Source: Trichoderma breve (taxonomy: Eukaryota > Ascomycota > Sordariomycetes > Hypocreales > Hypocreaceae). From it: 64,000 bases of DNA. The stretch is taken from NCBI RefSeq assembly GCF_028502605.1, contig NC_079237.1:1426001-1490000 (forward strand), in the 5' to 3' direction. The translations under genes were made by a program, and so were the position numbers. The notes beneath the pieces are model-generated. The model was given only the letters and a program-made list of their open reading frames with translations, searched no databases and had not been told where the DNA came from. Position 1 is the stretch's first letter; each line of letters opens with the position of its first letter. Of this stretch, positions 32,588 through 44,400 are shown piece by piece.

Positions 32588-35500
32588 GCTTGGCGGGTCA
32601 CAGCACAGTTGTGAAAAGGCGGCAGAAGCGTGAGAGCCCAGCCAGAGAAAATAGGAGAAAGAGAGAGAGGAAGAGGAAGAGGAAGAAAGAAGGTTATCGG
32701 AGTGGATTGGAATTAAATTAAATCGACAGGCGGGAGTCGTTCAACTCGGCCAAGGGGGGGTTTGCTGAGCTGAGCTGAGCTGAGCCTTGGACAGACCAGA
32801 CTTATGAAGGAGAAAGACAAGAGTCGGGGAAAAGACAGGTCGGCAAGCGAGGGGAGGACAAGGACAGAGCAGAAGCAAGATTGGCGACTGGTATCTCGTA
32901 TTGCGTAACCCGAAGCACAGCGGAGGTGAGATATGAGATTTTGCTTTTGACACCGAAGAGGGAGAAGGGCAAAGAGAAAAGATGCGATCCAATATCTCCA
33001 CCTTCGCGTATGTGGCTGGGCTTATCGATCTTGGATCACAGCCACAGCCCGTAAGTTCAATCGTCAAGTCAAGTCAAGCCGAGACAAAGCAAAGCAACTG
33101 TCAGGAGAGACAAAGACAGAGGCAAAAGAAAGAAAGCAGAAGCAGCACGAAATCCAGCACGATCAGCCCAGCCCAGACCCGCTTGGCCGCCTCCGTCAGC
33201 GATCGCTATTTCTCATCCATTCTTTTCCTGGTCCAGGTACCTGTACTCGTACGGAGCGCACAGGCGGCGCTAGCACCACTAATCTGCCTTGCTAGCAGGC
33301 GGGATTCATTCCAGCGCACGCACTGGTTACAGGGCTGGCATTCTGTACAGTACTAGCCCGTATAATATTGATGGGTACAGGTACTAACGCAAGAACGGAG
33401 TACGGAGAACAGAGCACAAAGCCGCAAGGCAAGGCCAGGCAAGGGGGGGCTGTCTGTAGGGCAAAAAAAGCAGGCAATGATGACGACGAGCTGAAGAACT
33501 AGGAGCCAGGGTCTTTGCATGCATTGGACAGTGGACGACTAAACACTAAAGCTGCTGGCGGTTAGAGAGGCCAGTTCGGGCACTGTTGCAGCGGGTCGTA
33601 CGAGTTAGGAAGAGGCCGAGAGAGAGAGCAGATGAAAGAATGGACGCACGCAAGCGAGAACGACAAAAGACGGGGGGTGGTTATCTTTGACGCTGTTGTG
33701 CAACCCTGAGAGAGAGGGAGAGAGGCATTGTGCCTGCAGCTCAGTGTTACTGGATTGACAATGGCATGGATGCACTTGAGATGATTAGAACCTGGACCTG
33801 GATTCTGGACTCTGTACTACAGTACCGGCATCTAAACAACTTGATGGCAGTTGGTATGTATGGACATGCCTACCAGGTAGTTCTCGGCCTCGTCGGGACT
33901 TTACAATGGGGTCAATGCACCAGACAGCCGGCATTCTATTACCAGCTGGGCTGAAGAGAGACGAGAGACAACCATTGCTGACCTTTCCCTCCGTCGCCGT
34001 GCCGTGTTTTGAAACAAATGGGAACAACGCACATCCAATAGAAGCCGCAAGACAGACACTGAATATACCCACCCGGCATCCACATTTTACGAGGCCTTGC
34101 GCGGCCATCCCATCATCGTTATCATGTATGAGTACTGTACAATCAACACAGTACTATCATGGGTTTTTGCGCTATTGCATATTGATTGCCAACTATTTGG
34201 TGCTATCGAAGGGGGGAAAAGCGTCTGCCGCTGCCGGAAACCCGGGAGATACTGTAGAAAGGAAGAAGAAAAAAAAAGGGTCTTCCAATCGTTAGTCTGG
34301 GACCGTTGGGCGGAACTATTAACATTTATTCCCCTTTAGCGATGGGGAATGCGAACCAACATGACTCGATTTGATTGATTGACAGATAGACAAATAGATA
34401 TCAATGATGATCATCGCAAAAGGGAGGCTGACGATGATGGGCCTTGCGGGGGGAGAATGAAGGGCTCAATGTTTGTAAGATGCTAATGCTTATTATTTAC
34501 CTTAGTATTCATGCCTGACTTTGAGCTTCTTTTTTTTTCTCCTGCAAGTGCTTTCTGCGGCAGCGCTGACAAAGGGGGGTGGCAGTGTTTCTCGCTGGCC
34601 CTTTAGATTATTTTTAGACTTAATACCACTTCGTATCTCCAACTGCAAGCATCAGTTCAGTCGCATGTGCATCATCACCAGGATACGAGCAACATACCAA
34701 TTGCCCGCATCAAGCTTGTTTCATCTTTTGTATTTTTCCTGCTAAGCATCTCCTCCCCCTCAAACAGTCTGTGCATATACGATACGCGCAACATCCATCC
34801 ATTCTTTTCCCCATCCCCCATCCACACCATTGCATTTTCCCCGTTCGTTATCTTCGACGAACCTTTTTTTCAGCTCGCACATGAGCCAAGCCGAGAACAG
34901 ACCACTGTCGAATCTATCTTTTCCCTTCCTGGCCTAGTGACGAATGACGATAGAAGAACATCACCAAAAAAGAAGAAAAAAAGGGACAAGCCATTCCGGC
35001 TGGTCTCAGATTTCGTATTCCCGTAGTAGAAGAGGGAGTGGAGCAGAAGCAGCAGCGCTCTTTTTGATAGGGCCTCGCCCGCCTGGAGGCAACTTTCGCC
35101 AGTTCCCTGCATTGGAAATTCGAGACTTTTCTGGCCCTCTCGCCACGTTGGACAATGGTGTCTTTTGCTTGGCTCTCTTTTTGTTTGTGTCAGACCAGCT
35201 AAAACAGTGCTAGCCCAAAGATCGACAGGACGAAGCTGACAAAGGTCTGCACAGTACAGTGCCGTGCTGCTGCTTCGTATATACGAGAACTGGTTCATCT
35301 CATCGCAATTGTTGATGCTGCGAACAAAGCAAAGTAAATCTCATCTTCAATCTGTTCTCTAATAACGTCGATTTATCCAGCATGTAATATCTAAAAAAGA
35401 GTGACCTTGACCTATGAAACGCCATTCGCGCACCAGGAATGCCAGCCGCCCTTTCTCTAAAAACGAACCAAAAAAGAAGGGAAAAATCAAAGCCGGCCTT

Positions 35501-35589
35501 TCTATCCCCCAACCCGAGTCTGCACAGTTAAGAAGCCTGTAGCAGTAATAACAAGAGTACTAAGCATCTGATATACCCCCTTGGGTACC
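32588..35589. other. Long intergenic region upstream of the GT31-type gene
   Basis: 3.0 kb without a supported gene. It includes a short CTGAG/GAGCT tandem run at about 32764-32786, a TCAAG run near 33062-33080 and one GTACTCGTA at 33243-33251. Open frames here overlap one another and lack domains. Confidence 0.5.
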
Positions 35590-38163
35590 TTAATTGACCA
35601 TAAACGCCGTGCTTCTGCCCTCAAACGCCGTAATCTCGCCATCAATGGATTTGGCATCGCCAAAGTAGCAAAGTCTGTATTCTCCCGGCGGCGTCCACTC
35701 TTCAATCTCCCACGAGATGGTTGCGGAGCTGGTGCCCATCATCACGCTGCTTCTCTTCCACTGGTATATCAACTTCCAGTCCGAGTCGTCTCGCACCACT
35801 GTCCATTCTGTTTCACCGGGACGACGGTACTCGACGGCGGCAAACGTCTCTTCCAATCGCAGGTTATTTCGCGGGTTGGCTCCAACAAATGTTGCCGTTA
35901 CCTTATCCCCTACGGTAAACTGGCTCTTGTCGACGTCAACAATCACATCTCCAAATTGTTGAGATTGTGATGTACCATCAAACAAGACACCCGTGTTGAA
36001 GCCATAGGATCGGTCACTGTTGTCGGGGGGCAGTGGGCCGGTCTCTCGGGAGTCGGGTTCTCCACTAGGAGCATCGTCCTTGAGGAGATAAAGAAGGGCC
36101 TTGGTCCGATCTATGTAGGCTGCAAGTGTGTGTGGGCCGTACAGGGTTGAAGCTCCCTCATATCGCTGGATCCTGTGAGTTCTGTGTGTCAGCATTGGCC
36201 AATCTCAAGAAAGCAAGGGGGAATGAACGTACCCGTATTCCTGCTCCGTCGTGATATAATGAGTATAAGTGTTGCTCGGCCCTCCAAACACCACAATGGG
36301 CTCTTTGCCGTCCAGCTCCTCTGCTAATTGAATCTTGCTGCTCTCTGCAACTGCCTCTTTCCACCGTCTACCGGCCATCGTGGTTGCCTCTCCAGGGCTG
36401 ACAACAATAATGAATTGGCCAACTCTAAACGTCTGAATGTCTACAATATCTGGCGTCCAGTGATAGGGCTTGTGCGTCTTGCCGACGTTGAAGAGGATAG
36501 GCTTGGGAGCATGGCACTGTATCTGCTCAGGGCCGGGAGCTCCAATGAGCCATCGTAGAACCTTCCATTTGGGAGATGAGTTTGTGTCGTTGGAACCAGA
36601 CTGCGTGATCTCATAGTGGCCCGGTTCGTCCCACGTTCCGGCTGCGAAAGAATACCCCAACGCAGCAGAGCACGTGCGGACTGTCGAGCCGTTGGGCAGC
36701 TGAAACTGAAAGTCAGACATGTCGTGAAACCGATGGAATGCCTTGACGCCCGACCCCTTTACGTTTGGCTGCTGGGCATCCATCGAGGTGTAGAGATCCA
36801 GAGCCGCCTCGTACTGCTTCTTTCCAATCTCGAAACACGATGCGGCCCCCTCATCCTTTTCCCTGAAGAAGGGACCTCTTGCGTGGCACTTCCTACTCCT
36901 GCCGGTGCTCCTGCAAGAGCTTGACTTGAATTCGCACGGCTCGCCTGTACCATCGTCACACCAACCGCCAAGCGTATTGGGGCTCGCATCACCCATGTTG
37001 GCCTGAGAAAAGCCCGCAACAAAATCGTCCGTCTCTTGGACACCTCCGCGAACTTTCCTCTCAAAAAGATCCGCGGCCACGCCCTTGTTGTCTCCTGTGA
37101 TGAGGGTGTTGTTGGCCAACATGGATGTGCCATGGGTAGGGAACCATGTCAGCACGCCAATATTCTTGCCGTCCGATGCTCTTCTGAACTTGAGCAAAGT
37201 CAAGTCCTTCTCCACAGAGCCATCGTCTTCCGCGCTGACGTTGTACTTGGTCCTCTCCTCCTCGAGGTTGGCGAGATAGGCGTAGAGGCTTCGATTGATG
37301 TTGGCGCCAAAGACTTTGGTGGTGCCTGCGGTGAGGGTGCCGGGTTCTAGGCTCTCATGTGCGCGGCGGATGGACAAGAGGCAGCCGTCGACAATCGCCT
37401 GATAACTCTGCCTGTCGAATCCTTTGCTGGTGATCTGAGGTAAGAGGTAGTTGAGCCAGGCGCCGGGCCCGGAGTGAGAGTGGGTCGCAGTGACGGCTAA
37501 ATTGTCATGTCCATACATGGAGTATTCGGGGCCAAGTTCCTCTAGCCCCCGGAGAATGCCGTATCGGACGGCGGTGTCACCAGCCTGTGTATCCAGGACG
37601 AGGTAGATGAATCTGTCTTCGGGCTGGTCAAGGTCGCCCACGATGAAGGCGCGAGAGTACAGGCGCTGACGCACGCCGCTGCCAACCTGCTCGGTATTGG
37701 CATAGCCCATCATGTTGATCTCGACAACAGGCCCCGTGATGTCGGCCTTGCCCACTCCGATGAGATAGTGGCCATCTACAGCGCTGCCGGACATGGCAAG
37801 GGCCTGTGCCTTGCCCTCGCTCCCAAGCCTTTGCTGCTGTTTCTGGCCCTGATACTGATGCTGCTGCTCCTCATGTGGCTGTTGCCGCTGCAGAGCCGCC
37901 AGCTTCCTGCCCACGAGCTCATCCTGTATTCGCTGCGGCACATCTGCGCTGTAGATGGCACCGGACACCGTGGCCCAGCTAAAAGCACGAGAGACGGCCG
38001 TGAAAAATGTGAAGACGACGACCAGAGTCATTACTAGCCACTTGGCATAGTGACGCAAGCCTCGGCGCGGCCCGTCACCATTGTGTTTCCCGCGCGTCAG
38101 GTACCGCGGAGCCGCAGACGACTCCGGCGGAGGGCCTTTCTCTGTTACTTGGCCTGAAGCCAT
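35590..38163 (-). CDS. Neutral ceramidase, membrane-anchored
   Basis: Two exons (36233-38163 and 35590-36172) joined over a 60 nt GT-AG intron encode 837 residues. The start at 38163 is the first true ATG; the frame extends upstream without another. A single N-terminal transmembrane segment (about 38-57) follows a polar tail, then a glutamine-rich stem (about 90-115). The enzyme domain begins LIGVGKADITGP. Zinc-site regions TATHSHSGPGA (about 225-235) and FPTHGTSM (341-348), and the active-site serine motif NMGDASPN (389-396), are present. The second exon supplies the C-terminal immunoglobulin-like domain. Neutral ceramidases cleave the amide bond of ceramide to sphingosine and fatty acid. 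Here it is probably a type II protein facing the lumen or cell exterior. Confidence 0.92.
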
Positions 38164-40211
38164 TTGCCGAACGGTAAAAGCTGCTTCAGGTCGGGGTAAA
38201 ATTGGAGGTTCGCCCGTGCGATGAATTGTTCTAAATCCAAGATACTGAGATCGGTGGCGTTCCAAAAGACCCAAGTCAGGGCCGGAGGCGAAATCTTAAA
38301 TTTCGTACAAACGCTCCTTACGTAAGGAACTTTTCAGTGCCGAAATCTCATTTCTTTTGAATGCTTTCTCGGGCCATTTTCGTCTTTGTTCTCAAGCGAG
38401 CTCAGTTGCCAGCTGGCGGATGGGCCGGAAGCCGCGGGCAACGGGCAAGGACTTGGTGTTTTGTACGTGCGTCGTTGCAGTGATAAGCCTCCTATATCGT
38501 GGAGAAGCCGATGAGCCGAGCAAACGTCTTTAGATGACCATTGCCGTGGGGACGTTTCTGGGGTCATGGCATATTTATGTTTCTCATGTTGTTCCGCTGC
38601 AGGTAGCTGACAATAGGCAACTGTGTTCTCAAGCCGCACACATGAGCGCATGCGGAAACTCTGAACATCGCGTATCGTCCTTCAAAGTCCTCGATGCGGC
38701 GACCAGAGACGATTTGGCGTGAGACAAACGACCTAGAGGCTGAATGGGGACGGGCCAATTAGCGGCCGTCGAACCCCGGCCGTTGGTTCGAGACATACAG
38801 AAAGCGGCATGCCCACGTTTTTGGGGGGTTTGAAGCTGTGTCAGCCGCCTCGGGCAGATCTGGTGGCATGATCCAGCCGTAGTCAGCTGGTATGGATTGT
38901 ATGTAAGCGAGCAGCGTTCATAGGCTATATAGCGGTCGTGGTTCTTCTGATCGTGACCAGGCTGAGCAACCCTCTTTTTCTTCTCCTCATTCTTCCCCTT
39001 GACATCCATCTCAATGATGTTTCTCCCTCGCTCTCTTCGCTCTCCTCTTTCTCCCTAGTGGAAACCAGCCCTCCATATCTAATCCTCCATATCTGACGGT
39101 TACAATCGGACTTTTATTCCTCCCATTGCCGAACGCCGCGCTCATTTGCGGTGCTGATGACGTGACGATGCGGGGGCTGCGTGAAAAGCACTCCCGCGGG
39201 ATAAGATGACATTTCTGGAACTACCGAGCGCAAATGGACGCAAAGCACTGCTGCATTAGCACATCAATGGATATTAATCTGTCACACAGGGAGGAGGATT
39301 TACATTACAGGCCGTGCTGGGCGCTACGAACTTGCATCGCCTTGCTGGGCTGGCCAGGGTCATGTGAGAAGGGTTCTGCTCCAAAGTGTGTCTCTGCGCT
39401 AAGGGAGCCGTTTTGACATGTGAAACTTGCAATTTTCTACTGCATCTCAAGAGCCATCAAAACAACATCATCAGCGGTGAAACTGCCACTGCGTCGGTTC
39501 AACTGTCATTCCTATGCCTAAGCTTACCATAGTGGATTTCTAAGCCTTTCCGCAGGCGATCCGAGCGGAATAGACGTCCGTTGGCCGAGCCTTCGCCCAA
39601 TTGGGCTCTAGGATCTAAGCACACAATCGCGCATCTCCGCCAATCGCCGCCACGTCCACTCACACGGATCGCTGAATTGCGACTTTTAATCTTTTTTAAC
39701 ACACGGGCGTCGATTCCTGCATCCAGTCCTTATCTCCACGATCAGACCCTTCAGACCCTTCTTGCCTTTCCCCCCCAAGCCTCTTTGTTCCTTTGCTGGA
39801 GCCTCGTCCATGATGGCTTGAGAGTTTGTTGCGAGTCCTGGATCCCAATTCGCCACCTCTTTCTCTGTCGTTGACGTCTTGGATTTAGCATTCGGTGCAA
39901 GTTCGGAAATGGTTCAACGCTTCCAAAGGCACAGTCAGTGACACGACGATACTCTTAAGGTCCCCTCGCTACTTTCATTGTGAAGCCTAGGGCGCGTTAT
40001 TGTGGCCGGGGCTGTCAGGATTGTGCGCGGTTTAAAAGTTCCATCGCTTTCGGCGGTTATTGTCTGACTGACAATATTACCTTGGTTTTGGGGTCCTTGT
40101 CAGCGGAATCCTAACATTGAAAGCGGAACCGCAGAAACTCATCTCTGTTCCCTACTCTTGTTGTTGTTTATCACCGGCTCATCCTGCTCGAACCTAGACC
40201 AGAAAGAAACC
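38164..40211. other. Divergent upstream region ceramidase/SIS-domain gene
   Basis: 2.0 kb between two divergent start codons. Only short overlapping frames are seen. The two genes probably use separate promoters at either end. Confidence 0.5.
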
Positions 40212-41471
40212 ATGATTGATTTACGACACGGCGATCACCGGCCCATCCAGACGAGCGCTGTGATTGTGCTGGGCGCTTCAAAATGCCAATCTATGCCACC
40301 CCCATCTCCGCCAACTCCTTCAGCCTCGCCATCAGCCAAGGAGATAGGCGACCCTGTGGATGGCTTCAGCCTGGACAGGGAAGCTACGCGAGAGCAATCC
40401 GTAATGGATAGAAGACTTCACAGTGGCATCCATGTATTAAACACCGAAGCCGTGGCGCTAGCAAATCTCACAAAACTCTACGAGATTGACGCAATCGCCC
40501 GGGATGGGTTCAATGCCTCTATCAAGGCTATTACTCGCCTGGCCAAGACAAAGGGCAAGTTGGTAATCATAGGAGTGGGCAAGTCTGGCCACATTGGAAA
40601 GAAACTGGTTGCCACGTTCCAAAGCCTGGCGATTCGCTCCGTCTTTCTTCATCCTACCGAAGCTCTTCACGGAGACCTGGGCATAGTGGGCCCGGAGGAT
40701 ACGCTCTTGTTCATCACATACTCTGGAAAGACTCAGGAGCTTCTTCTAACATTGCCTCACCTGGACGAGAGGCTTCCTACCATTCTCCTTACTTCTCACA
40801 TGAGGCACGAGACTTGCGAGTTTGTCAAGCATCGACCCAACACGATACTCTTACCAGCGCCAATTCCTGAGCCTGAAAGCGTATCGTTTGGAGTTTCGGC
40901 GCCGTCAGCATCAACGACAGCTGCTCTGGCCTTGGGAGATGCACTGGCCATCACGGCGGCTCACGAGCTTCACCCCAGTGTCTCGAAAATGTTTGCCAAG
41001 AACCACCCAGGTGGTGCTATTGGTGCCGCCGTGGCGGCGGTGGCTCGAGGTCCGCAGACCATAGGTCACATTTCCGTGCCATGGGACGAGATTGACGTCG
41101 CCGATGGGCTGAGCGGCGATGATCTCGCGTCGAGTTTGCTCCGGGCCGCGTACAAGTCTAAGACGGGCTGGGTCAGAGTCGGCGACGAGACGGCAGTCCC
41201 GAGCAAGATTCGAGCGCTGAGTGACGCAGACATGGTGAGACCAATCAAGGAGGTCACGGGCATCACGGTGTCCCGCCAGCAGATGCTGGCCATGTCGTCG
41301 GAGACGACGGTCCGCCAGGCGCGAGACATATTGGAAGACATGCAGTCGTCTCAAATCGAAGAGCATGAGCAAGCAGTTGGCGGACCTGGATCGGTCATTG
41401 CAATCACAAGCAGCGGTAGCATTATTGGCGTTTTGGAAGTTGAGCAAGTCCTTGAATACGAGGACGTTTGA
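40212..41471 (+). CDS. KdsD/KpsF-type SIS domain sugar-phosphate isomerase
   Basis: Intronless, 419 residues from the ATG at 40212; an alternative start is the next methionine at 40293. After a disordered, proline-rich N-terminus (about 1-65), residues 75-290 form a SIS domain closely like bacterial arabinose-5-phosphate isomerase: GVGKSGHIGKK (about 121-131), HPTEALHGDLG (147-157), TYSGKTQE (169-176), PESVSFGVSAPSAS (221-234) and KNHPGGAIG (263-271). The C-terminal 60 residues look like half a CBS domain. In bacteria the enzyme interconverts ribulose-5-phosphate and arabinose-5-phosphate for KDO synthesis. Fungi make no KDO, so the substrate here is open. The position that is Glu in bacterial SGES is Lys (SGKT, residue 173). 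Probably cytosolic. Confidence 0.85.
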   Translation: MIDLRHGDHRPIQTSAVIVLGASKCQSMPPPSPPTPSASPSAKEIGDPVDGFSLDREATREQSVMDRRLHSGIHVLNTEAVALANLTKLYEIDAIARDGFNASIKAITRLAKTKGKLVIIGVGKSGHIGKKLVATFQSLAIRSVFLHPTEALHGDLGIVGPEDTLLFITYSGKTQELLLTLPHLDERLPTILLTSHMRHETCEFVKHRPNTILLPAPIPEPESVSFGVSAPSASTTAALALGDALAITAAHELHPSVSKMFAKNHPGGAIGAAVAAVARGPQTIGHISVPWDEIDVADGLSGDDLASSLLRAAYKSKTGWVRVGDETAVPSKIRALSDADMVRPIKEVTGITVSRQQMLAMSSETTVRQARDILEDMQSSQIEEHEQAVGGPGSVIAITSSGSIIGVLEVEQVLEYEDV

Positions 41472-44400
41472 GAATTGGCAAAAAAGAGAGAGGGGAAAGG
41501 AAAGGAACAAGGGAGGAATTCATGACAAACCCCCATTCTCATCCATTGTGCAACCATGTGGTAATCAGGTGTCATTTTTTGGGGGCCCAATCATACATTT
41601 AGAGGAACCTTTGTAAGGGTCGTTCGAGCGACACTACGCCACACGAGAAGTCGATGGGCATTATATCATCCCATTGCATGTATTTACGGGTAGCTGCAGG
41701 ATCTATTGATTCAACGTGCATATATACTGCTAGGTTTTTATATTACGACGAGACAACGAAATGAAGCTATTGGACATTTGCGATACTTTGATTCGTCGTG
41801 AATGGTGCAATTGAGTTGTGTATCTATAACACTGTGTCTTGGCTGGGGGTCAATCGTGGTGCAAACATCCAATGCTTTTCGTTGGGCTGCCCAATGTCAC
41901 CATGGAAAATGAATAGTCTGCTGCATCAAGGGTTCGAGATGCCGAATCCCGCGTGCTGGACATTGAGAGACGCGGAATATAAAATATGCAGGCGGGAGAG
42001 GAACAGACGCTAAAGCACAATCCCTCAGTCTGAGGGAAAATAATAAAAATGAAAATCAATAAATCAAATAAAAAAAAAGGTTTAAGGTTGCTGCTTGTTC
42101 TTGTCTGTCTACGGATAAGGTTATTCGCCCGCATCATTGTGGCGGCGGCTGGTGTGTGACGATGACACGACGATTTCGATTCGGTGGAATTCATGTTCCT
42201 TGTCAAACCTGTGTAGCTCCAGAAATCAAACTACTGGGACAACGAGCAAGTGCCGACGCCACTGTTTGCTCTACCGTAGGCTAGTTAGTCAATTGGGACT
42301 CGGTCAAAGTTCAACGTCATCTCTGGCATATCCCGAGGTATCATGAGGTTTCATGAGGTCCATGTGGCAAACGAAGCTGGCATATGACAGTGGACCAGGT
42401 ACAAGGCGAATAGTAGTGGAAGCCGATAAGAAGAAATCTCACATGGGAAACGAAGATAGACGCCGGCAACAAGCAAAAGAACGTGGACACATCCATGTCT
42501 ACTCCTCTTCTTCTCGTCTCGTCAAACACGAATTCTCCACGTTTTTTTCGTTCAGCTTCAACGAACCAACAGCGAACCAGCAAAAGGATGCGGGCATGAC
42601 ACCCGGGATCAAAGCTATTGAACTTTTTGCATCCAATCCCGCGGCTTGGGTGGCTTTCACGCACGTCTGACTTGGAAAGCACCGAAACGCGGAGGGAGCG
42701 TGTGCATGCAACCATGACCCATGTCAATTTACATGGACCAGCCATGTCCCTTCTTCCGGCGGATGATGTGCTGGCATTTCGCCCAAAGTAAGTCGGGGCT
42801 TGTTTCTTACACCGTCTCTCTTACACTCACACTATCTCTGTGTGTGTCTCTTTTGGCTGTTGCTGTGCTTGGGCTTGGTGTCGCGTGACCGCCAGTTTCG
42901 GGCGGTTCCGCCGTGTTATAAGTGACTATTTTACACTGGGCTTGTCTACGAGTACCTACCTTACTGTTGTCCAATGGTTACACTGAGGAAAAAGAAAGAT
43001 GCGCTGGCCGGGATCTGTACGAGTACATGAGACATTGATTAGGCTGTCGCACTGGATTGGCCTATCTGAAGGGGACTCGGCGATTGCGAGCGTGCGAGAC
43101 CAACTGTCACCTGCTTGAATTGGGGCTCGTGTTTAGCTACCGGATCAGGAACCATGTTTGAGATTACTTTTTCTTCTTCTTTTTTTTTTTTGACCGTCTC
43201 TTCGGGGGTCGGGATGGTGTAAGACCGAGGGATGGTTGAGTATTTGGTCAGAGCCTTGCAAAAGACTGAGGAAAGGAATCAATGAAGCAAATTGTGGTGT
43301 ACTGTACGAGCACCATGATTGATCGTGATGTGAAGCTGAACAGAGGCGTGATAACGGAGGGTTACCAACATCGCTAAAGACGCATTGAGCAGAGGGATGA
43401 GATAGGCATGGGCCTAGATCGCGGGAAGATGATGTTACTTGTACTTGTATGTGTGTCTTTCTCGGGGCTGAGCCTGAGCTACGATGTGATTTGCTTTCTA
43501 TATCAGACTACGGGTGCACGTCTACATGCAGGTGTTGTCGTGGTGTGCATGCGTGTGTGCTCCCCCCCACTCTAGACTAGATAGAGCCTTGAAACCGGAG
43601 GGTTTGAGACAGTTTGCAATACGGAGTACATCCAATGAGATTTTCATTCGATCAAATCAAGGGCATCTTCTTATCGGAGACGCGGGATGTGCGTTGCTTG
43701 GTGGGCAATCTGCAGGTTTGGCGAGATGTGGAAGGAGAGCGGCAACGGCTGCAGACATGGGATGGCCACGCTTGTTTTTTCAAGGGTAGTATTAGCAGTA
43801 GAAGTGTTGAGAAGGCCATGGAAAAAGCAACTCGATACTATTGCAGGGAGATTGCGAATCCATAAGGGTAGCATGTACTTGATGCTTCCATGCGGCATGT
43901 ATGCTTATGGGGACAGGATTCAATGACACGATCCAATACTAACCTGTCACAGCATTACCCATGACAAAGAGAAAATGAAAAAGAATAGTCCTCGACTGAC
44001 ATATAGCCGATCAAACACCTCGGATAAGCGCCTCTCGTGCTCTTTTTCCCCTTCGGAAGACGGCAAAGGGTAGTATCCAGAGCACGCCGCAAGAAACCCA
44101 CCTTATAGCAACAGCAACAGGCGGCGGGCTCCGGCTGAGGAAATAAGACGAGGTCCAAGTCGAGTCCAAGATGGAGTCGCACGGGTCGGAATGGTGAGCT
44201 AGACGATCCACCAGCCAATCTAGATTGCAGGGCCCGCAATCTGGCCTGCCGCAGAGCAAAGAGTTTCTGCACAGGCCGTGCTTTGTGGTACGGGAGGGGG
44301 GCGTGCCGACGAGGGATCCGTTGTTGCTGGTGATGGGCCTTGTTTTTGTTGTTTTGTGTTGTAGTATTTTCGGTTTACAGCGGTTCATCTGCATGTGATA

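Noticed and set aside
38164..38274. N-terminal extension of the ceramidase frame
   Set aside because: Opens on a TTG, with no ATG upstream of 38163.
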